This document shows positions 7,919 to 17,048 of a stretch of DNA of 36,984 bases, piece after piece (the stretch's first letter is position 1; the number at the start of each line of letters is the position of its first letter). A program made the translations under genes and the position numbers. This stretch comes from Vampirovibrio sp. (GTDB lineage: Bacteria; Cyanobacteriota; Vampirovibrionia; Vampirovibrionales; Vampirovibrionaceae), in contig JAJQJM010000014.1 of assembly GCA_021323475.1 (NCBI GenBank), positions 1 through 36,984 on the forward strand, written 5' to 3'. The notes below the pieces were generated by a model, which made no database searches, had not been told where the DNA came from, and saw only the letters and a list, made by a program, of their open reading frames with translations.

Positions 7919-8210
7919 GATGAACAATCCTTTGAGATTTAAAAATTATATTGGGCTTGAAACGATAGTGTGATGATGAACAGTAAAGTCTTTAACACAA
8001 AAAACGGCCCTGTTACAAGCTTTATGGGCTTGTTCATGGTTCAAAGCGCAGCTCGTTTTTTTATATGGGTCCGGCAGGATGCCGTATCACTAGCCAATAC
8101 CCATCCAAGCTGTGCTTCGGGCATTGCCCTGAAGGGTGATATTCAAATAATTTAACGCCCCGTACAATAAGTGAGTGGCAGATTAACACCAATCAAGAGG
8201 GCCAGCAAAA

Positions 8211-8609
8211 ATGCCCCACCTCAGGATTTATACGCCGGATATTTCTTTTGAGCAGAAAAAAATTATGGCCGCTGAATTGACGGATGCGCTGGCTGCCGCG
8301 TTTCGCATTGCGCTAGTATACCGGGAGTCCATTTCCATTCAGTTTATCCCCTACCGTCTGGAGAATGTGGCCCTGGGCGGACGACTGATCAGTGAAACCG
8401 AAGAACCCGTGTACCGGCTGGAACTGTTTGCCTCCAAACTGACACCCGCCGCACAACAGAGCCTGCGGGAGTCACTGTTCCCACTCTCGCTGGAGTTGAT
8501 GGGACTTCCCCCATCCGAGTCGCATCGGTTATCGCTCGCCATCATCGAGCAACAGGAACCCGTCAGCAGGTTTGCACCGCAAAAAGAACCCCATCAAGCC
8601 TATCGGTAA
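8211..8609 (+). CDS. Tautomerase-superfamily-like protein
   Basis: The protein begins Met-Pro (MPHLRIYTPDISFEQKKIMA), and the tautomerase superfamily uses an N-terminal Pro, exposed after Met removal, as catalytic base. The beta strand 'HLRIYTP' followed by a long amphipathic helix (SFEQKKIMAAELTDALAAAF) and a second beta-strand plus helix unit (VYRLELFASKLTPAAQQSLR) matches the beta-alpha-beta repeat of 4-oxalocrotonate tautomerase relatives; 132 residues suits a fused-unit or DUF1904-like member. No certain catalytic Arg partner can be named. AGAGGG lies 10 bases before the ATG. It is followed at 70 bases by the glycosyltransferase in the same direction. The family call is moderate. Confidence 0.5.
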   Translation: MPHLRIYTPDISFEQKKIMAAELTDALAAAFRIALVYRESISIQFIPYRLENVALGGRLISETEEPVYRLELFASKLTPAAQQSLRESLFPLSLELMGLPPSESHRLSLAIIEQQEPVSRFAPQKEPHQAYR

Positions 8610-8679
8610 ACGCGCCTCAGCAAACGCGTCATGAACCGGTATAATAAGTCGGTTACCTCTTCGTAAAGCAGCCGTCCTC

Positions 8680-9885
8680 ATGTTGGAAATGATTCTTGCC
8701 GCCGTGGCTTGGTTTACCTTAATAGGCTATGGGGTTACCACGCTTGAATTTCTGATAGGCAACCGCTCCATCCGAAACATAAAAGATATCCCTATTCCCC
8801 AGGAGGATGCCTCAGATGTTTACCCTACCGTTTCCATTATTATTCCCGCCCGCAATGAAGAGCGGAATATCCAGGAAGCACTGACCTCCGTCTTGCACCT
8901 GGACTACCCGAACTATGAACTGATTGTGCTGAATGATCGATCCGAAGACCGGACGGGCGACATTTTAAATGAACTGGACACACACTTCCCCCAACTGAAA
9001 ATAGTGCATATCCAATCGTTGCCGGAAGGCTGGCTGGGCAAAAACCACGCGCTGTACCTGGGCGCTCAGGCATCTTCCGGCGATTTACTACTGTTTACGG
9101 ATGCCGACATTATTATGGAGCCCGACACTTTAAAACGGGCCGTACTGTATCTTGAAGGCCGGGATTTAAAAAAGCGATCCACCCAAGCTCAGCCATTGGA
9201 TCATTTAGCGATCTGGCCGGAAATAATCAGCCCCGATCTGTTTTTAAAAATTTTCATGAATACCTTCACGGTGTTCTTTTGCTTGTATTCTCGCCCCTGG
9301 CGCGCCATTGATCCCAAAAGCAAAAATTTCATCGGCATCGGGGCCTTCAATCTGATTCGGAAATCCGTTTATGAGGCAATCGATACCCACCGGGCCATTG
9401 CCCTGCGCCCCGATGATGATATGAAACTGGGCAAGCTTGTGAAGAAGCATGGCTTCCGGCAAGCCGTGGGCAACGGCATGGGGCTGATTCGGGTAGAATG
9501 GTACACCTCGCTCAAAGAGCTGGTTCAAGGATTGATGAAAAACGCCTTTGCCGGGCTGGACTACAATTTGCCTTACATGTTGTATGGCATCAGCGCGCAA
9601 TTTCTGTTCAGCGTGTGGCCGGTAATCGCCCTGTTCGTAACCCAGGGGCAAACCTTTCAACTGAATGTGATCAGTCTGCTGCTGATGCAGATTCTGTGTT
9701 TTGACAACGCCAGATACAACCGGCAGCTCCCCTGGGCGGGATTGTTTTTCCCCGTGGGAGCGATATTGATGATTTACATTATTGTAAAGGCGACTGCATT
9801 AACGTTATGGCGTCATGGGATTGAGTGGCGGGGCACTCATTATGAACTGTCCGCGTTAAAGGCAAACCGAATCGAGTTCGATTGA
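8680..9885 (+). CDS. Membrane glycosyltransferase family 2
   Basis: A 401-residue GT-A fold enzyme anchored by membrane helices. An N-terminal hydrophobic segment (about 1-24) is followed by the GT2 core: VSIIIPARNEERNIQEAL, ELIVLNDRSEDRTGD, PEGWLGKNHALYLGA (substrate loop typical of CruC/CrtQ-like carotenoid or lipid glycosyltransferases), LLFTDADI with the metal-binding DxD (about 139-141), and RPDDDMKLGK as the ED/DD catalytic region (about 245-253). Two or three C-terminal membrane helices follow (about 300-380). The acceptor is probably a lipid or isoprenoid at the inner membrane; the Gly-Trp-Leu-Gly-Lys motif suggests carotenoid glucosylation, but no carotenoid gene is nearby. The ribosome site is weak. 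Confidence 0.85.
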   Translation: MLEMILAAVAWFTLIGYGVTTLEFLIGNRSIRNIKDIPIPQEDASDVYPTVSIIIPARNEERNIQEALTSVLHLDYPNYELIVLNDRSEDRTGDILNELDTHFPQLKIVHIQSLPEGWLGKNHALYLGAQASSGDLLLFTDADIIMEPDTLKRAVLYLEGRDLKKRSTQAQPLDHLAIWPEIISPDLFLKIFMNTFTVFFCLYSRPWRAIDPKSKNFIGIGAFNLIRKSVYEAIDTHRAIALRPDDDMKLGKLVKKHGFRQAVGNGMGLIRVEWYTSLKELVQGLMKNAFAGLDYNLPYMLYGISAQFLFSVWPVIALFVTQGQTFQLNVISLLLMQILCFDNARYNRQLPWAGLFFPVGAILMIYIIVKATALTLWRHGIEWRGTHYELSALKANRIEFD

Positions 9886-10042
9886 GCCGGGAAAATTCCA
9901 TTTTAAATGACCCAACCGTTACACTTCGGACACAGGTACTTTCCGAATAAATCCCTTTAATGATATAAACGTAGGGAACGCTCTTTACCTTTTCCCCCAA
10001 AGACATACCCGTTCTTTAACAAAGATAGCAGTAGTTGAGACA

Positions 10043-10630
10043 ATGAAAATTATCAGCGGTTCCTTGTTTGGCAGCAGGGATATTCAAAAAAACCGAAAAA
10101 ATGACGCGAGCAATTTAAAATCACCTTCATCAAACCTTACGTTTACTTCGCAGGATACGGTCCACTTCGGGCGCCAGGAAAAAACGCCGGCAATGCCCGA
10201 TATGTCCGGGGCCGATCAATTTGTTCACGCTCAATCGGAAAAAGTCGAAAAGCCTCTGGCTACAAACCACCTTGATATTCATCGCACCTATGAACATGGT
10301 GAGACCATTTTGATGAAAGTCGCAGAGCGAGGCCACAGCCTGTTGGTGGACTATTTCATCAAGGCGGGTTCCGTCATTAATCAGGCCGATGACAAGGGGC
10401 AAACCGCCTTAATAAAAGCGGCTGCCAAAGGACACGAGGACGCCGTTAAAACCATCCTCGACGCCATGCCGGATGAACACTCGAAACACGCGTTGATCAA
10501 TCATACGGACAAGTCCGGCAACTCCGCCGCCGCAATGGCATACCAGCGCGGATTTTACAGAGTGGTCATCTTGCTGTACCAGCACGGCGCGGATATCAGC
10601 AAAATCAATTTTAAACGGGGCTTCAACTAA
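10043..10630 (+). CDS. Ankyrin-repeat protein
   Basis: The N-terminal about 80 residues are polar and probably disordered. From about residue 88 there are ankyrin repeats: HGETILMKVAERGHSLLVDY...AGSVINQADD, KGQTALIKAAAKGHEDAVKTIL and SGNSAAAMAYQRGFYRVVIL...HGADI. The Thr-Ala-Leu-hx-x-Ala-Ala and Gly-His positions of the consensus are visible. There is no signal peptide. Ankyrin proteins of host-associated or predatory bacteria may be effectors, but many are ordinary cytoplasmic scaffolds, so no role is assigned. It converges on the DoxX gene with about 30 bases between. Confidence 0.8.
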   Translation: MKIISGSLFGSRDIQKNRKNDASNLKSPSSNLTFTSQDTVHFGRQEKTPAMPDMSGADQFVHAQSEKVEKPLATNHLDIHRTYEHGETILMKVAERGHSLLVDYFIKAGSVINQADDKGQTALIKAAAKGHEDAVKTILDAMPDEHSKHALINHTDKSGNSAAAMAYQRGFYRVVILLYQHGADISKINFKRGFN

Positions 10631-10659
10631 CGACTCCCAACAAGGAATCGTAACCGTTC

Positions 10660-11226
10660 CTATCGTTTGCGATGGGTTAATTTCATTGCTTCAGTTTTTT
10701 TACCAGCGGAGCGCCGGGGCTTTTTATCCGGCTTTTTACTCGGCGAGGCCACCGGAGGACCCGCCTGTTTGCCGGTTAACCAGGCATCCATGGACAATGG
10801 CCCCGCACCGACTAACAGCAAAAATATAGCTCCCAGCAGCATGCTCCAGTCGGTTCTGGATTCATGGGCCATCTTCCAAAAACCATCACTCACTAGAATG
10901 GGTAGTTTCGTCGTGATAATCGCCGTCAGCATAATTCCGATTAGCGGCAAAGAAGCGATTCGGGTAAAAAAGCCGGACAGTAAAAGAACGCCACACACTA
11001 TTTCAGTGGCTCCAACCAGGGGTGCAAGCAGGTCCGGCAACGGCAAACCGATTTCATAAAAGCGGCCTGCCCCTAACGCGGCAGGGAATAAAAATTTTTG
11101 AATTCCTTCCGACAAAAAAACGCAACCCACCATGATGCGAATCAACAGCACGGATGCAGGCGCATTTGAGAGACACAAACGATAGAAAAGAGACATCAAG
11201 TTGATAAAACCCTCTAACCATTCCAA
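10660..11226 (-). CDS. DoxX-family inner-membrane protein
   Basis: Four hydrophobic segments in DoxX arrangement: LLIRIMVGCVFLSEGIQKFL with the family Glu-Gly-x-x-Lys, then LLAPLVGATEIVCGVLLLSG, LPLIGIMLTAIITTK and SMLLGAIFLLLVGAGPLSMD. The conserved Arg in the first helix and the Gly-x-x-Glu of the second helix are present. The C-terminal tail is very basic (SPSKKPDKKPRRSAGKKTEA) and cytoplasmic. The frame opens at a TTG (11226) with GGA about 9 bases upstream; an ATG at 11196 is the alternative and would keep all four helices. DoxX proteins are linked to redox and membrane stress, but the substrate is unknown. Confidence 0.85.
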   Translation of the reverse strand: MEWLEGFINLMSLFYRLCLSNAPASVLLIRIMVGCVFLSEGIQKFLFPAALGAGRFYEIGLPLPDLLAPLVGATEIVCGVLLLSGFFTRIASLPLIGIMLTAIITTKLPILVSDGFWKMAHESRTDWSMLLGAIFLLLVGAGPLSMDAWLTGKQAGPPVASPSKKPDKKPRRSAGKKTEAMKLTHRKR

Positions 11227-11340
11227 CGTTGCATTCCGCAGTTGTATCTCAATCGGGCCATAAAACCAACGGTTTAGCCCTTACGAAATTAAACAAAACT
11301 TGTAACACGATAAATCGTAATTCTTTAAAGACGAAAGGAT

Positions 11341-11366
11341 GAGTTGCAGGTATAATGCAACTCATG
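11341..11366 (+). promoter_or_regulatory. Inverted repeat with TATAAT over the start of the Lys/Pro-rich gene
   Basis: GAGTTGCA (11341-11348) and TGCAACTC (11356-11363) are exact reverse complements around a 7-base loop that overlaps the first possible ATG (11355). The loop contains TATAAT (11351-11356), a perfect -10 box about 8 bases before the second in-frame ATG (11364). Either a leader hairpin hiding the first start, or an operator over a promoter giving a nearly leaderless transcript. Confidence 0.4.
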
Positions 11367-14300
11367 ACTCGTACCAAACTCAGTTTCTCTGGACTGTTCT
11401 CCCGTGTCCTGACTTATATTACCCTGGCCAGCGTTATCTCTTTAACGCTGCATCCTTGGCAAGCGGGTTTTACCAAGCCGGTAACCCCATCCGAGAAAAG
11501 GCTTTCACGCTCTAATGAGAACCAGGTTAACACGGAGGAACAGGAACCCGACCTGAGCGACAAGTGGAACGAGGACATCTACGCGCCCAATTCCCCCGCA
11601 AGCGCCTCCATCACCATCCAGCAGCCGACATCCCCAAAGCCGTCGATTCATATGGAACGACCTGTCTTGAGGCCCGCTCCCCAAGCGGCGCCGGTGGCGG
11701 TAAAGCCCGTGATTATGCCTGGGCAGCTTGACAATCCGGCATACCTGCAAAAGCAATACCGGGCGCAGAAAGCAGCCCCGACACCTGAGGAACCGACCCG
11801 TACCGAGCCGGTAAAAGCCGCCAAGCAGCCCTCTCCCCAAAAAGAGGATCAGAAGAAACCTAACCGGACGACAGAACAGGCCGCAGCTCCTAAAAACCAG
11901 CCAGCCGCCAGCGCCCCGGAAAAGCAGCCTTTAAAGAAAAAAGAGATTGCCGAAAAACCCTTGCCTGAACAAAAGGTATTACCGGCAAATCAGCACCCTT
12001 CCACCTCGCCTCAGAAAGCGGAATCAAAAAAAGCCAAGCCAGTCGCAGAAATGCCGCAGAACGCTCTGGAAGCCTCCAAACCGGAGAGCCCCAAACGAGA
12101 GCCCGCCAAGCTGGAAGCCGCAAAACCGGACAAACCCGATACCCGGAAACAGGAAAAGACCGCGAAAATCGCTCCGGAAAAACGGACGGCTCCCGCCAGC
12201 CAAGTCACCACGCTGCTGCCGGAACCGGATCTGGAAAAGGACCGCAAGCGGGAAAAAGCGCTGAAAGAAAAAGCACTCAAAAAGGAAAAGCGCAAAAAAG
12301 ACAAACTGGCCAAAGCCAGACCGGCCAAGCCAGTCGCTCAGCCTGCGCAACCCACGACAGCCGTCGCAGAAGCGCTTCCGACACCTCAGCCGGAAAAGCA
12401 GCCTGAGCCGGCCAAAACGTCTCAGGCAAAGCCCCTCAAGCCTCATAAAGAAAAGAAACATCGCCTCGCCAAAGCACCCAAGCCGGATAGACCGGTTGCC
12501 TCCCAGGAATTGCCGAACCCGGTCGCGAAATCCCCGGTTGAACCGATGGAAGCCAAGCAAATACAGGCAGAGAAAAATCGTAACGAGCAGGTTGCCAAGG
12601 CCCCGGAACCCCGCCGGCTTGAAAAACCCAAAAAGACCAAAAAACTTAAAGTCGCCAAAATTAAGGACAAGCCGTTCCGGCTGCCGGATAGTCCGGTCAT
12701 TGTAGCGCTCCCGACAGGCGCGGCAGGCACATCGAAGCCGGTTTCAAAACCGACCGAAATACCGGCGCCAGACTCATCCGACCAAAAGACACCCAAAACC
12801 AAGCTGACTCCAGCTCAGCCGGAAGAGAAGAAGTCCGAACGCGCCTTTATAGCGGAGCAACCCAAGCCAGCCAAAGAGAAGCGCAAGCCGAAAACCAAGC
12901 GACAGAAGCATGAAACCGTTCCAGAGTCTCAAAATGCAAGTGCGCAGGCAGCTCACCCAAAGGAACAAACCAAAACCGAACAATCGAAAGCAGAAGTAGC
13001 TGCGGTTCCAGCAGATTTGAATGTAGGGAAGGACGAGAACAAGTCCAGACCGAAAAAAGAAAAGCGTCAAAAGTCGAAACAATCAAAGCCGGTGGAAACC
13101 CTTGCGGCTGCTATGCAACCCGAGGACAAAAAGCCGCTTGAATCAGCCCAACGGACAGAGTCCCGCAAAAAGGCAAAGAAACGCAAAACGGCCCACGCAA
13201 AGCGCCCGGAAATGTCCAAGCCCAATCAATCCAAGCGGGCGGATACAATACAGACTCCGGCTGTTTCCACACCCGTTGCCGCAGAAATTGCCGGCAGGCC
13301 AGTGGAATCGACAGGCCAACCAACAACCGAAACCAGTCAGGCTACCCAAAAACCCAAGCATCAACCCGAAAAATCAACCCGAAAAGTGCGCAAGCCAAAG
13401 AAGCATGGGCAAAAAACGGAACTGGCACAGTCTCCGCTGCCGATAAAGCAGACTGTGGCAACTGAAACGGGACCGATAGCCCCAATCGTGCCGGAGCAGC
13501 AGACTCCTATTCAAAAAGAGCGCGCCGAAAAATCGAAAAAACGTAACAAGCATCAGCAGAAGTCTACTGAAACGGCTCTCCTGAAACCCGCCCATAAGAT
13601 AGCCGCCAAGGCAGAGTTGGACAAGAAGACAGCAGGGGACTCGCCAGAAGCATTGGCACCGGTTAACGTAGCGGCAAGTCAGCCTTCAGAGGGGTTGGCC
13701 AGTCCTGAAGCTCGCCCCATCGAGCCAAGCAAACAGGCAAAAGATGCTTCCGCCCCAGTAAAACCGAAGAAATTAAAACCGAAAAAGCCGAACCCGAAAA
13801 AATCGGCTGAATCTAAAACACTTGCCGAAGGACTTAACCCGTTCCCCTCTGCTACAGCACAGGCTTCAACCAAGCCGCAAGGGGAATCTCAGGTGTTCAG
13901 CGCAACGGATTCCGAAAAGTTGCCTGTCGATAAAGCGGCCAAAAAACGTAAGCCCAAGCGCCACACTGACGCAACAACCGGGAAGCCAATTGAAGCCAAG
14001 CCCCAGCAGGCGGAGATTCCACCCAGCGGAACGCCGGAATTGGCACAGGCAGATTCCAAAACCAAACGCGCGGACTTAAAACCGGCAAAAGAACGTAAAA
14101 GCAAGCGCAGCAAAGTCCAAAAAGAAAAAACGGAACCGGCAAAAGAAAACGTCTTGACGAATAATCCGGTTGCCTTGGGGGCTGCGCCCGCCCGGTTGCC
14201 GCAGGGCGAGCCGCGGAAGGATATGCGTAAGAAAGACAAATCCAAACGGGCAGTCAACGCGAAGCCATCCACTGAGCCTACCCCCTCCATGCTGGCAGAT

Positions 14301-15461
14301 TCACCAAAAGCGGAGACCACACATTCGGCAAATAGCAGTCCATCGGCCACTCAAAAGCCCGGCAAAGTAAAAACTCGCCAACCTGAAACCACGGCAGCCC
14401 AGCAAAAGACTGAACAGAAACAGGCAAGCCAGTTACAGGATAAGCAGCAGACAAAAGTGGAGAAGTCCACTGAGCCTGCTCCCACCATAAAAGCGGCCTC
14501 ACTGGAGCCGACCATAACCCCGAACCCGGCGATTGTTGCGATGGCGCCCGACCTGTCCCCGCAGCCAGCCAAGCAGGAAGTTAATAACCAGCCTGCCCCA
14601 ACCAGCGCAGAACCGGTTCCGACGACCCCGTCGCAGGCTACACTGTTGGTGCCAACGGAACAGCCTCAAGCCGTTCAAAATAAGGCAAACCCGGCCCAGC
14701 CGGCGGCCGAATCGGTTACCGTAGCAGCTCCTCAGACCGCGACAGCGCATCAGCAGGAGACAGCCCAGACAGAGGCGGCAAATTCCGTTAACATCGCACA
14801 GCAAAAAGCGGCGGAGTATCACGCTCTGTTGACTCAGCGTTTACAATCCGGCAAAACCGGTAGCTTCGAACCGATTTTACAAAAGGGCCAGGAGGCAGCC
14901 ACGGAAATCCTGCGCGGCATCGACATGATGGATGACGCCACCTATCAGGCTGTAAGCGGGCACATGCAGGGTTATCTGCTGATGCGGGACGAGATTGTGG
15001 TGGCAGCGCCCGATCCGGTTTTCTTCCTGAATGAGAGCAAGAAACACGGCACTCCGACCGATGTTGCGTTCTTTACACTGATGAGCAAGACTTTGAACGG
15101 CTATTGGCCGGTCACCATGGAGCAGCTCACCGATCTGAGCGGCTGCACCCGATTCGGCACCCATGATCTGATAACCCTATATGGGGAATGGAAGGATTTC
15201 CGGAAAAAGCACCCCACCGCTTACCAAAGCGCCTTTGTGGACCCAAATCTATTGCTGCTAACGGATATCGAGGATCAGTTGCTGAACAGTCAGGCGGCTT
15301 GTGAAGGCCCGGAGACGGTGATTGAGGAATTAAGCCTGTTCGTCAAGCTGTACCCGAAATCGGAATTAACCCCCAAGTTGAAACTCCGGCTGGACGCCCT
15401 GCAGAAAAAACCGTCCGACATGGTGTATTACCAGGGCGTTAAGCATAGCCTGAACAAATAA
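11355..15461 (+). CDS. Giant Lys/Pro/Ala-rich exported protein with helical C-terminal domain
   Basis: A 1368-residue protein I do not recognise. After a basic leader and hydrophobic segment (LTYITLASVISLTLHPW, about 18-34; signal peptide or anchor), residues about 45-1150 are low-complexity sequence of Lys, Pro, Ala, Glu, Gln, Ser and Thr with patches such as KKEKRKKDKLAKARPAK and KRKPKTKRQKHE. No Cys is seen there and almost no aromatics, so this is a long positively charged, probably extended chain. The last about 220 residues form a normal globular, mostly helical domain (TGSFEPILQKGQEAATEIL through GVKHSLNK) with two Cys. Lys-rich exported chains can bind polyanions, span the periplasm like TonB, or coat the surface. 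The start could be ATG 11355 or ATG 11364. The coding frame is clear because the C-terminal domain is in it. Confidence 0.8.
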   Translation: MQLMTRTKLSFSGLFSRVLTYITLASVISLTLHPWQAGFTKPVTPSEKRLSRSNENQVNTEEQEPDLSDKWNEDIYAPNSPASASITIQQPTSPKPSIHMERPVLRPAPQAAPVAVKPVIMPGQLDNPAYLQKQYRAQKAAPTPEEPTRTEPVKAAKQPSPQKEDQKKPNRTTEQAAAPKNQPAASAPEKQPLKKKEIAEKPLPEQKVLPANQHPSTSPQKAESKKAKPVAEMPQNALEASKPESPKREPAKLEAAKPDKPDTRKQEKTAKIAPEKRTAPASQVTTLLPEPDLEKDRKREKALKEKALKKEKRKKDKLAKARPAKPVAQPAQPTTAVAEALPTPQPEKQPEPAKTSQAKPLKPHKEKKHRLAKAPKPDRPVASQELPNPVAKSPVEPMEAKQIQAEKNRNEQVAKAPEPRRLEKPKKTKKLKVAKIKDKPFRLPDSPVIVALPTGAAGTSKPVSKPTEIPAPDSSDQKTPKTKLTPAQPEEKKSERAFIAEQPKPAKEKRKPKTKRQKHETVPESQNASAQAAHPKEQTKTEQSKAEVAAVPADLNVGKDENKSRPKKEKRQKSKQSKPVETLAAAMQPEDKKPLESAQRTESRKKAKKRKTAHAKRPEMSKPNQSKRADTIQTPAVSTPVAAEIAGRPVESTGQPTTETSQATQKPKHQPEKSTRKVRKPKKHGQKTELAQSPLPIKQTVATETGPIAPIVPEQQTPIQKERAEKSKKRNKHQQKSTETALLKPAHKIAAKAELDKKTAGDSPEALAPVNVAASQPSEGLASPEARPIEPSKQAKDASAPVKPKKLKPKKPNPKKSAESKTLAEGLNPFPSATAQASTKPQGESQVFSATDSEKLPVDKAAKKRKPKRHTDATTGKPIEAKPQQAEIPPSGTPELAQADSKTKRADLKPAKERKSKRSKVQKEKTEPAKENVLTNNPVALGAAPARLPQGEPRKDMRKKDKSKRAVNAKPSTEPTPSMLADSPKAETTHSANSSPSATQKPGKVKTRQPETTAAQQKTEQKQASQLQDKQQTKVEKSTEPAPTIKAASLEPTITPNPAIVAMAPDLSPQPAKQEVNNQPAPTSAEPVPTTPSQATLLVPTEQPQAVQNKANPAQPAAESVTVAAPQTATAHQQETAQTEAANSVNIAQQKAAEYHALLTQRLQSGKTGSFEPILQKGQEAATEILRGIDMMDDATYQAVSGHMQGYLLMRDEIVVAAPDPVFFLNESKKHGTPTDVAFFTLMSKTLNGYWPVTMEQLTDLSGCTRFGTHDLITLYGEWKDFRKKHPTAYQSAFVDPNLLLLTDIEDQLLNSQAACEGPETVIEELSLFVKLYPKSELTPKLKLRLDALQKKPSDMVYYQGVKHSLNK

Positions 15462-15489
15462 CGGCCCGCACAACGCGCAAGCCGCGGCC

Positions 15490-15509
15490 AAAGCCGGAAA
15501 ACGGTTTTT
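15490..15509 (+). terminator. Rho-independent terminator after the Lys/Pro-rich gene
   Basis: AAAGCCG gaaaa CGGTTTT forms a 7-pair stem (one G-U) running into a T tract, 29 bases after the stop. It lies between convergent genes and its A-rich 5' side may also serve the opposite strand. Confidence 0.5.
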
Positions 15510-15534
15510 CCAAGATCGTATCAGGCAAAAGGCT

Positions 15535-16071
15535 TTATAAAAGACGACTCATAAACACGGTACAACTGCGGTGGCCGGTATCGCCTTTGTAAGTGGGGAG
15601 CATGCGGAAGCCGAATTTTTCATACATACCCACGGCGCTTGCCATTTGCGGCATGGTTTCCAAATACATTTCCCGGTAGCCGGCTTGCTTTGCCTCCTCG
15701 ATGCAACGCAGCAGCAATTTTCCACCGAAGCCCTTACCGCGCAGTTCAGGGCTGAAGTACACCTTCTGCAATTCACAGATTCCCTCGTCTACGGTCGTGC
15801 ATTTTAAACGGGAGAAGCCCCCACCGCCCAGCACCCGGTCGCCAACGCGATCGTAAATGACCCAATAAGCCCTGTCCGGGGTTTCGCCCTCAGGCACATG
15901 GTACACGCTGTACAGATCTTCCAGTTCCGGATCAGACGAGGCGAAGCCCGGCCCCACGCAACCGAACTCTTCCAGGGTAGCCACCACCAGGGATTTCACC
16001 ACAGCGTTATCACGCGGTTCAATCGGGCGAATCACCAGCACCTCCGGCTGATTGGACTGTAATAATGTCAT
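15535..16071 (-). CDS. GNAT-family N-acetyltransferase
   Basis: A 178-residue acetyl-CoA-dependent N-acetyltransferase. Motif A, FSPELRGKGFGGKLLLRCIEE (Arg/Gln-x-x-Gly-x-Gly/Ala pyrophosphate loop), is at about 107-127, followed by YLETMPQMASAVGMYEKFGF, the usual motif B with a conserved Tyr. The substrate-side region has GGGGFSRL and GICELQKVYF. The gene overlaps the EamA transporter by ATGA, so the two are translationally coupled, and it is third in a MarR-GNAT / transporter / GNAT operon. Substrate is unknown; amino acid or antibiotic-like amines are typical. Confidence 0.85.
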   Translation of the reverse strand: MTLLQSNQPEVLVIRPIEPRDNAVVKSLVVATLEEFGCVGPGFASSDPELEDLYSVYHVPEGETPDRAYWVIYDRVGDRVLGGGGFSRLKCTTVDEGICELQKVYFSPELRGKGFGGKLLLRCIEEAKQAGYREMYLETMPQMASAVGMYEKFGFRMLPTYKGDTGHRSCTVFMSRLL

Positions 16072-17048
16072 TGGGCGGAAGCTCCTTGCAACGGACGATT
16101 CAATTCAGCAATCTGCTCGCGAGCGGCCTGGGATTGCTTTTGCGCCACCCAATGCCGGTTGATGTATTGTACCAATATGACCCCAGCCAGAATGACGGTG
16201 GCGCCCACCAGCATGGTCGGCGTAATCGCTTCACCCAGGAACAGCCAGCCGAAAATGAGGGTCAGAACCGGCGTTACATAAGCAAATGTGCTGGAAACGG
16301 AAACCGGCATGGTTTTTACCACATACAAATAGCAGGGCGTGGCGGTCATAGTGCCCAGCAGAACCAGGTAGGCCAGGGCAATCACGGACTTCGGGGAAGG
16401 CTGGATGCTTGCCCAATTGTGAATCGTCGCCATGCAAACAGGAATCAGCGCCAGGCCGGCAAACAGGTTCTGCAAACCCACACTCATCAGCAAGGAACTG
16501 GTGGTGGCATGCTTGCGGGCGTAGATCGAACCCAGCGACCAGCTGAAGGTCATGGCCAACAGGCACACAATGCACACCCAGAATATGGCGGACGTATGCC
16601 CCGGATGGATCAATTGAGGCGACAACAAAATCGCCATGCCGATAAAACCAATGACAATGCCCACCAGCGACAGCACCGGTATCTTCTCCCTCGGCGGCAG
16701 AATGGAGGACAACCAGACCATCCACAACGGCGTGGTAGCCACCAGAATCCCTCCAAAGCCGGTGCTGACGTATTTAACGGTCCAGCAGATAATGGAATTG
16801 CCGCCGAAAAACAGCAGCTGGCCGATAATAAAGTGCGTCTTCGTCTCCCGCCAATCGGGGAAACGCTCTCCTTTCAGCAGACAGAAAGCCACCAGCAGCA
16901 GACCGGCCAGGGTAAAACGCAGACACGGCAATAGGGCTGGGGGCATGGTATCCACCCCCAGCTTGATGGTGCCTGCCGTAGTGCCCCAGATGAGGTACAC
17001 GGTCAACAGAGCAAGATAAGGCTTCCATGAAAGGAGCTTTTGGGTCAT
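16068..17048 (-). CDS. EamA/DMT-family transporter
   Basis: About ten membrane helices in two EamA repeats over 326 residues. Typical family signatures are YLIWGTTAGTIKLGVDTMPP (first helix, with the Trp-Gly start), FLLKGE, a repeat-one end STGFGGILVATTPLWMVWLS, and in repeat two AYLVLLGTMTATPCYLYVVK and ASTFAY-like SVSSTFAYVTPVLTLIFGWL. DMT exporters move amino acids, nucleosides or other metabolites outwards. The start ATG overlaps the upstream regulator's stop by four bases (ATGA), as does its own stop with the following GNAT gene. Regulator, exporter and acetyltransferase together suggest detoxification of one amine-type compound. Confidence 0.9.
   Translation of the reverse strand: MTQKLLSWKPYLALLTVYLIWGTTAGTIKLGVDTMPPALLPCLRFTLAGLLLVAFCLLKGERFPDWRETKTHFIIGQLLFFGGNSIICWTVKYVSTGFGGILVATTPLWMVWLSSILPPREKIPVLSLVGIVIGFIGMAILLSPQLIHPGHTSAIFWVCIVCLLAMTFSWSLGSIYARKHATTSSLLMSVGLQNLFAGLALIPVCMATIHNWASIQPSPKSVIALAYLVLLGTMTATPCYLYVVKTMPVSVSSTFAYVTPVLTLIFGWLFLGEAITPTMLVGATVILAGVILVQYINRHWVAQKQSQAAREQIAELNRPLQGASAQ

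Noticed and set aside
7970-8155. 61-residue plus-strand frame
   Set aside because: No ribosome site (GTGTG before ATG), no domain, typical of spacer sequence.
11505-14822. Many long open frames on both strands inside the Lys/Pro-rich gene
   Set aside because: They are shadows of biased codons (few stops in the other frames). Their products are Arg/Leu/Gly/Phe-rich nonsense, and only the main frame carries a signal sequence and a folded C-terminal domain.
16065-16934. 289-residue frame opposite the EamA transporter
   Set aside because: Gln/His/Arg-rich product, antisense to a clear ten-helix transporter.
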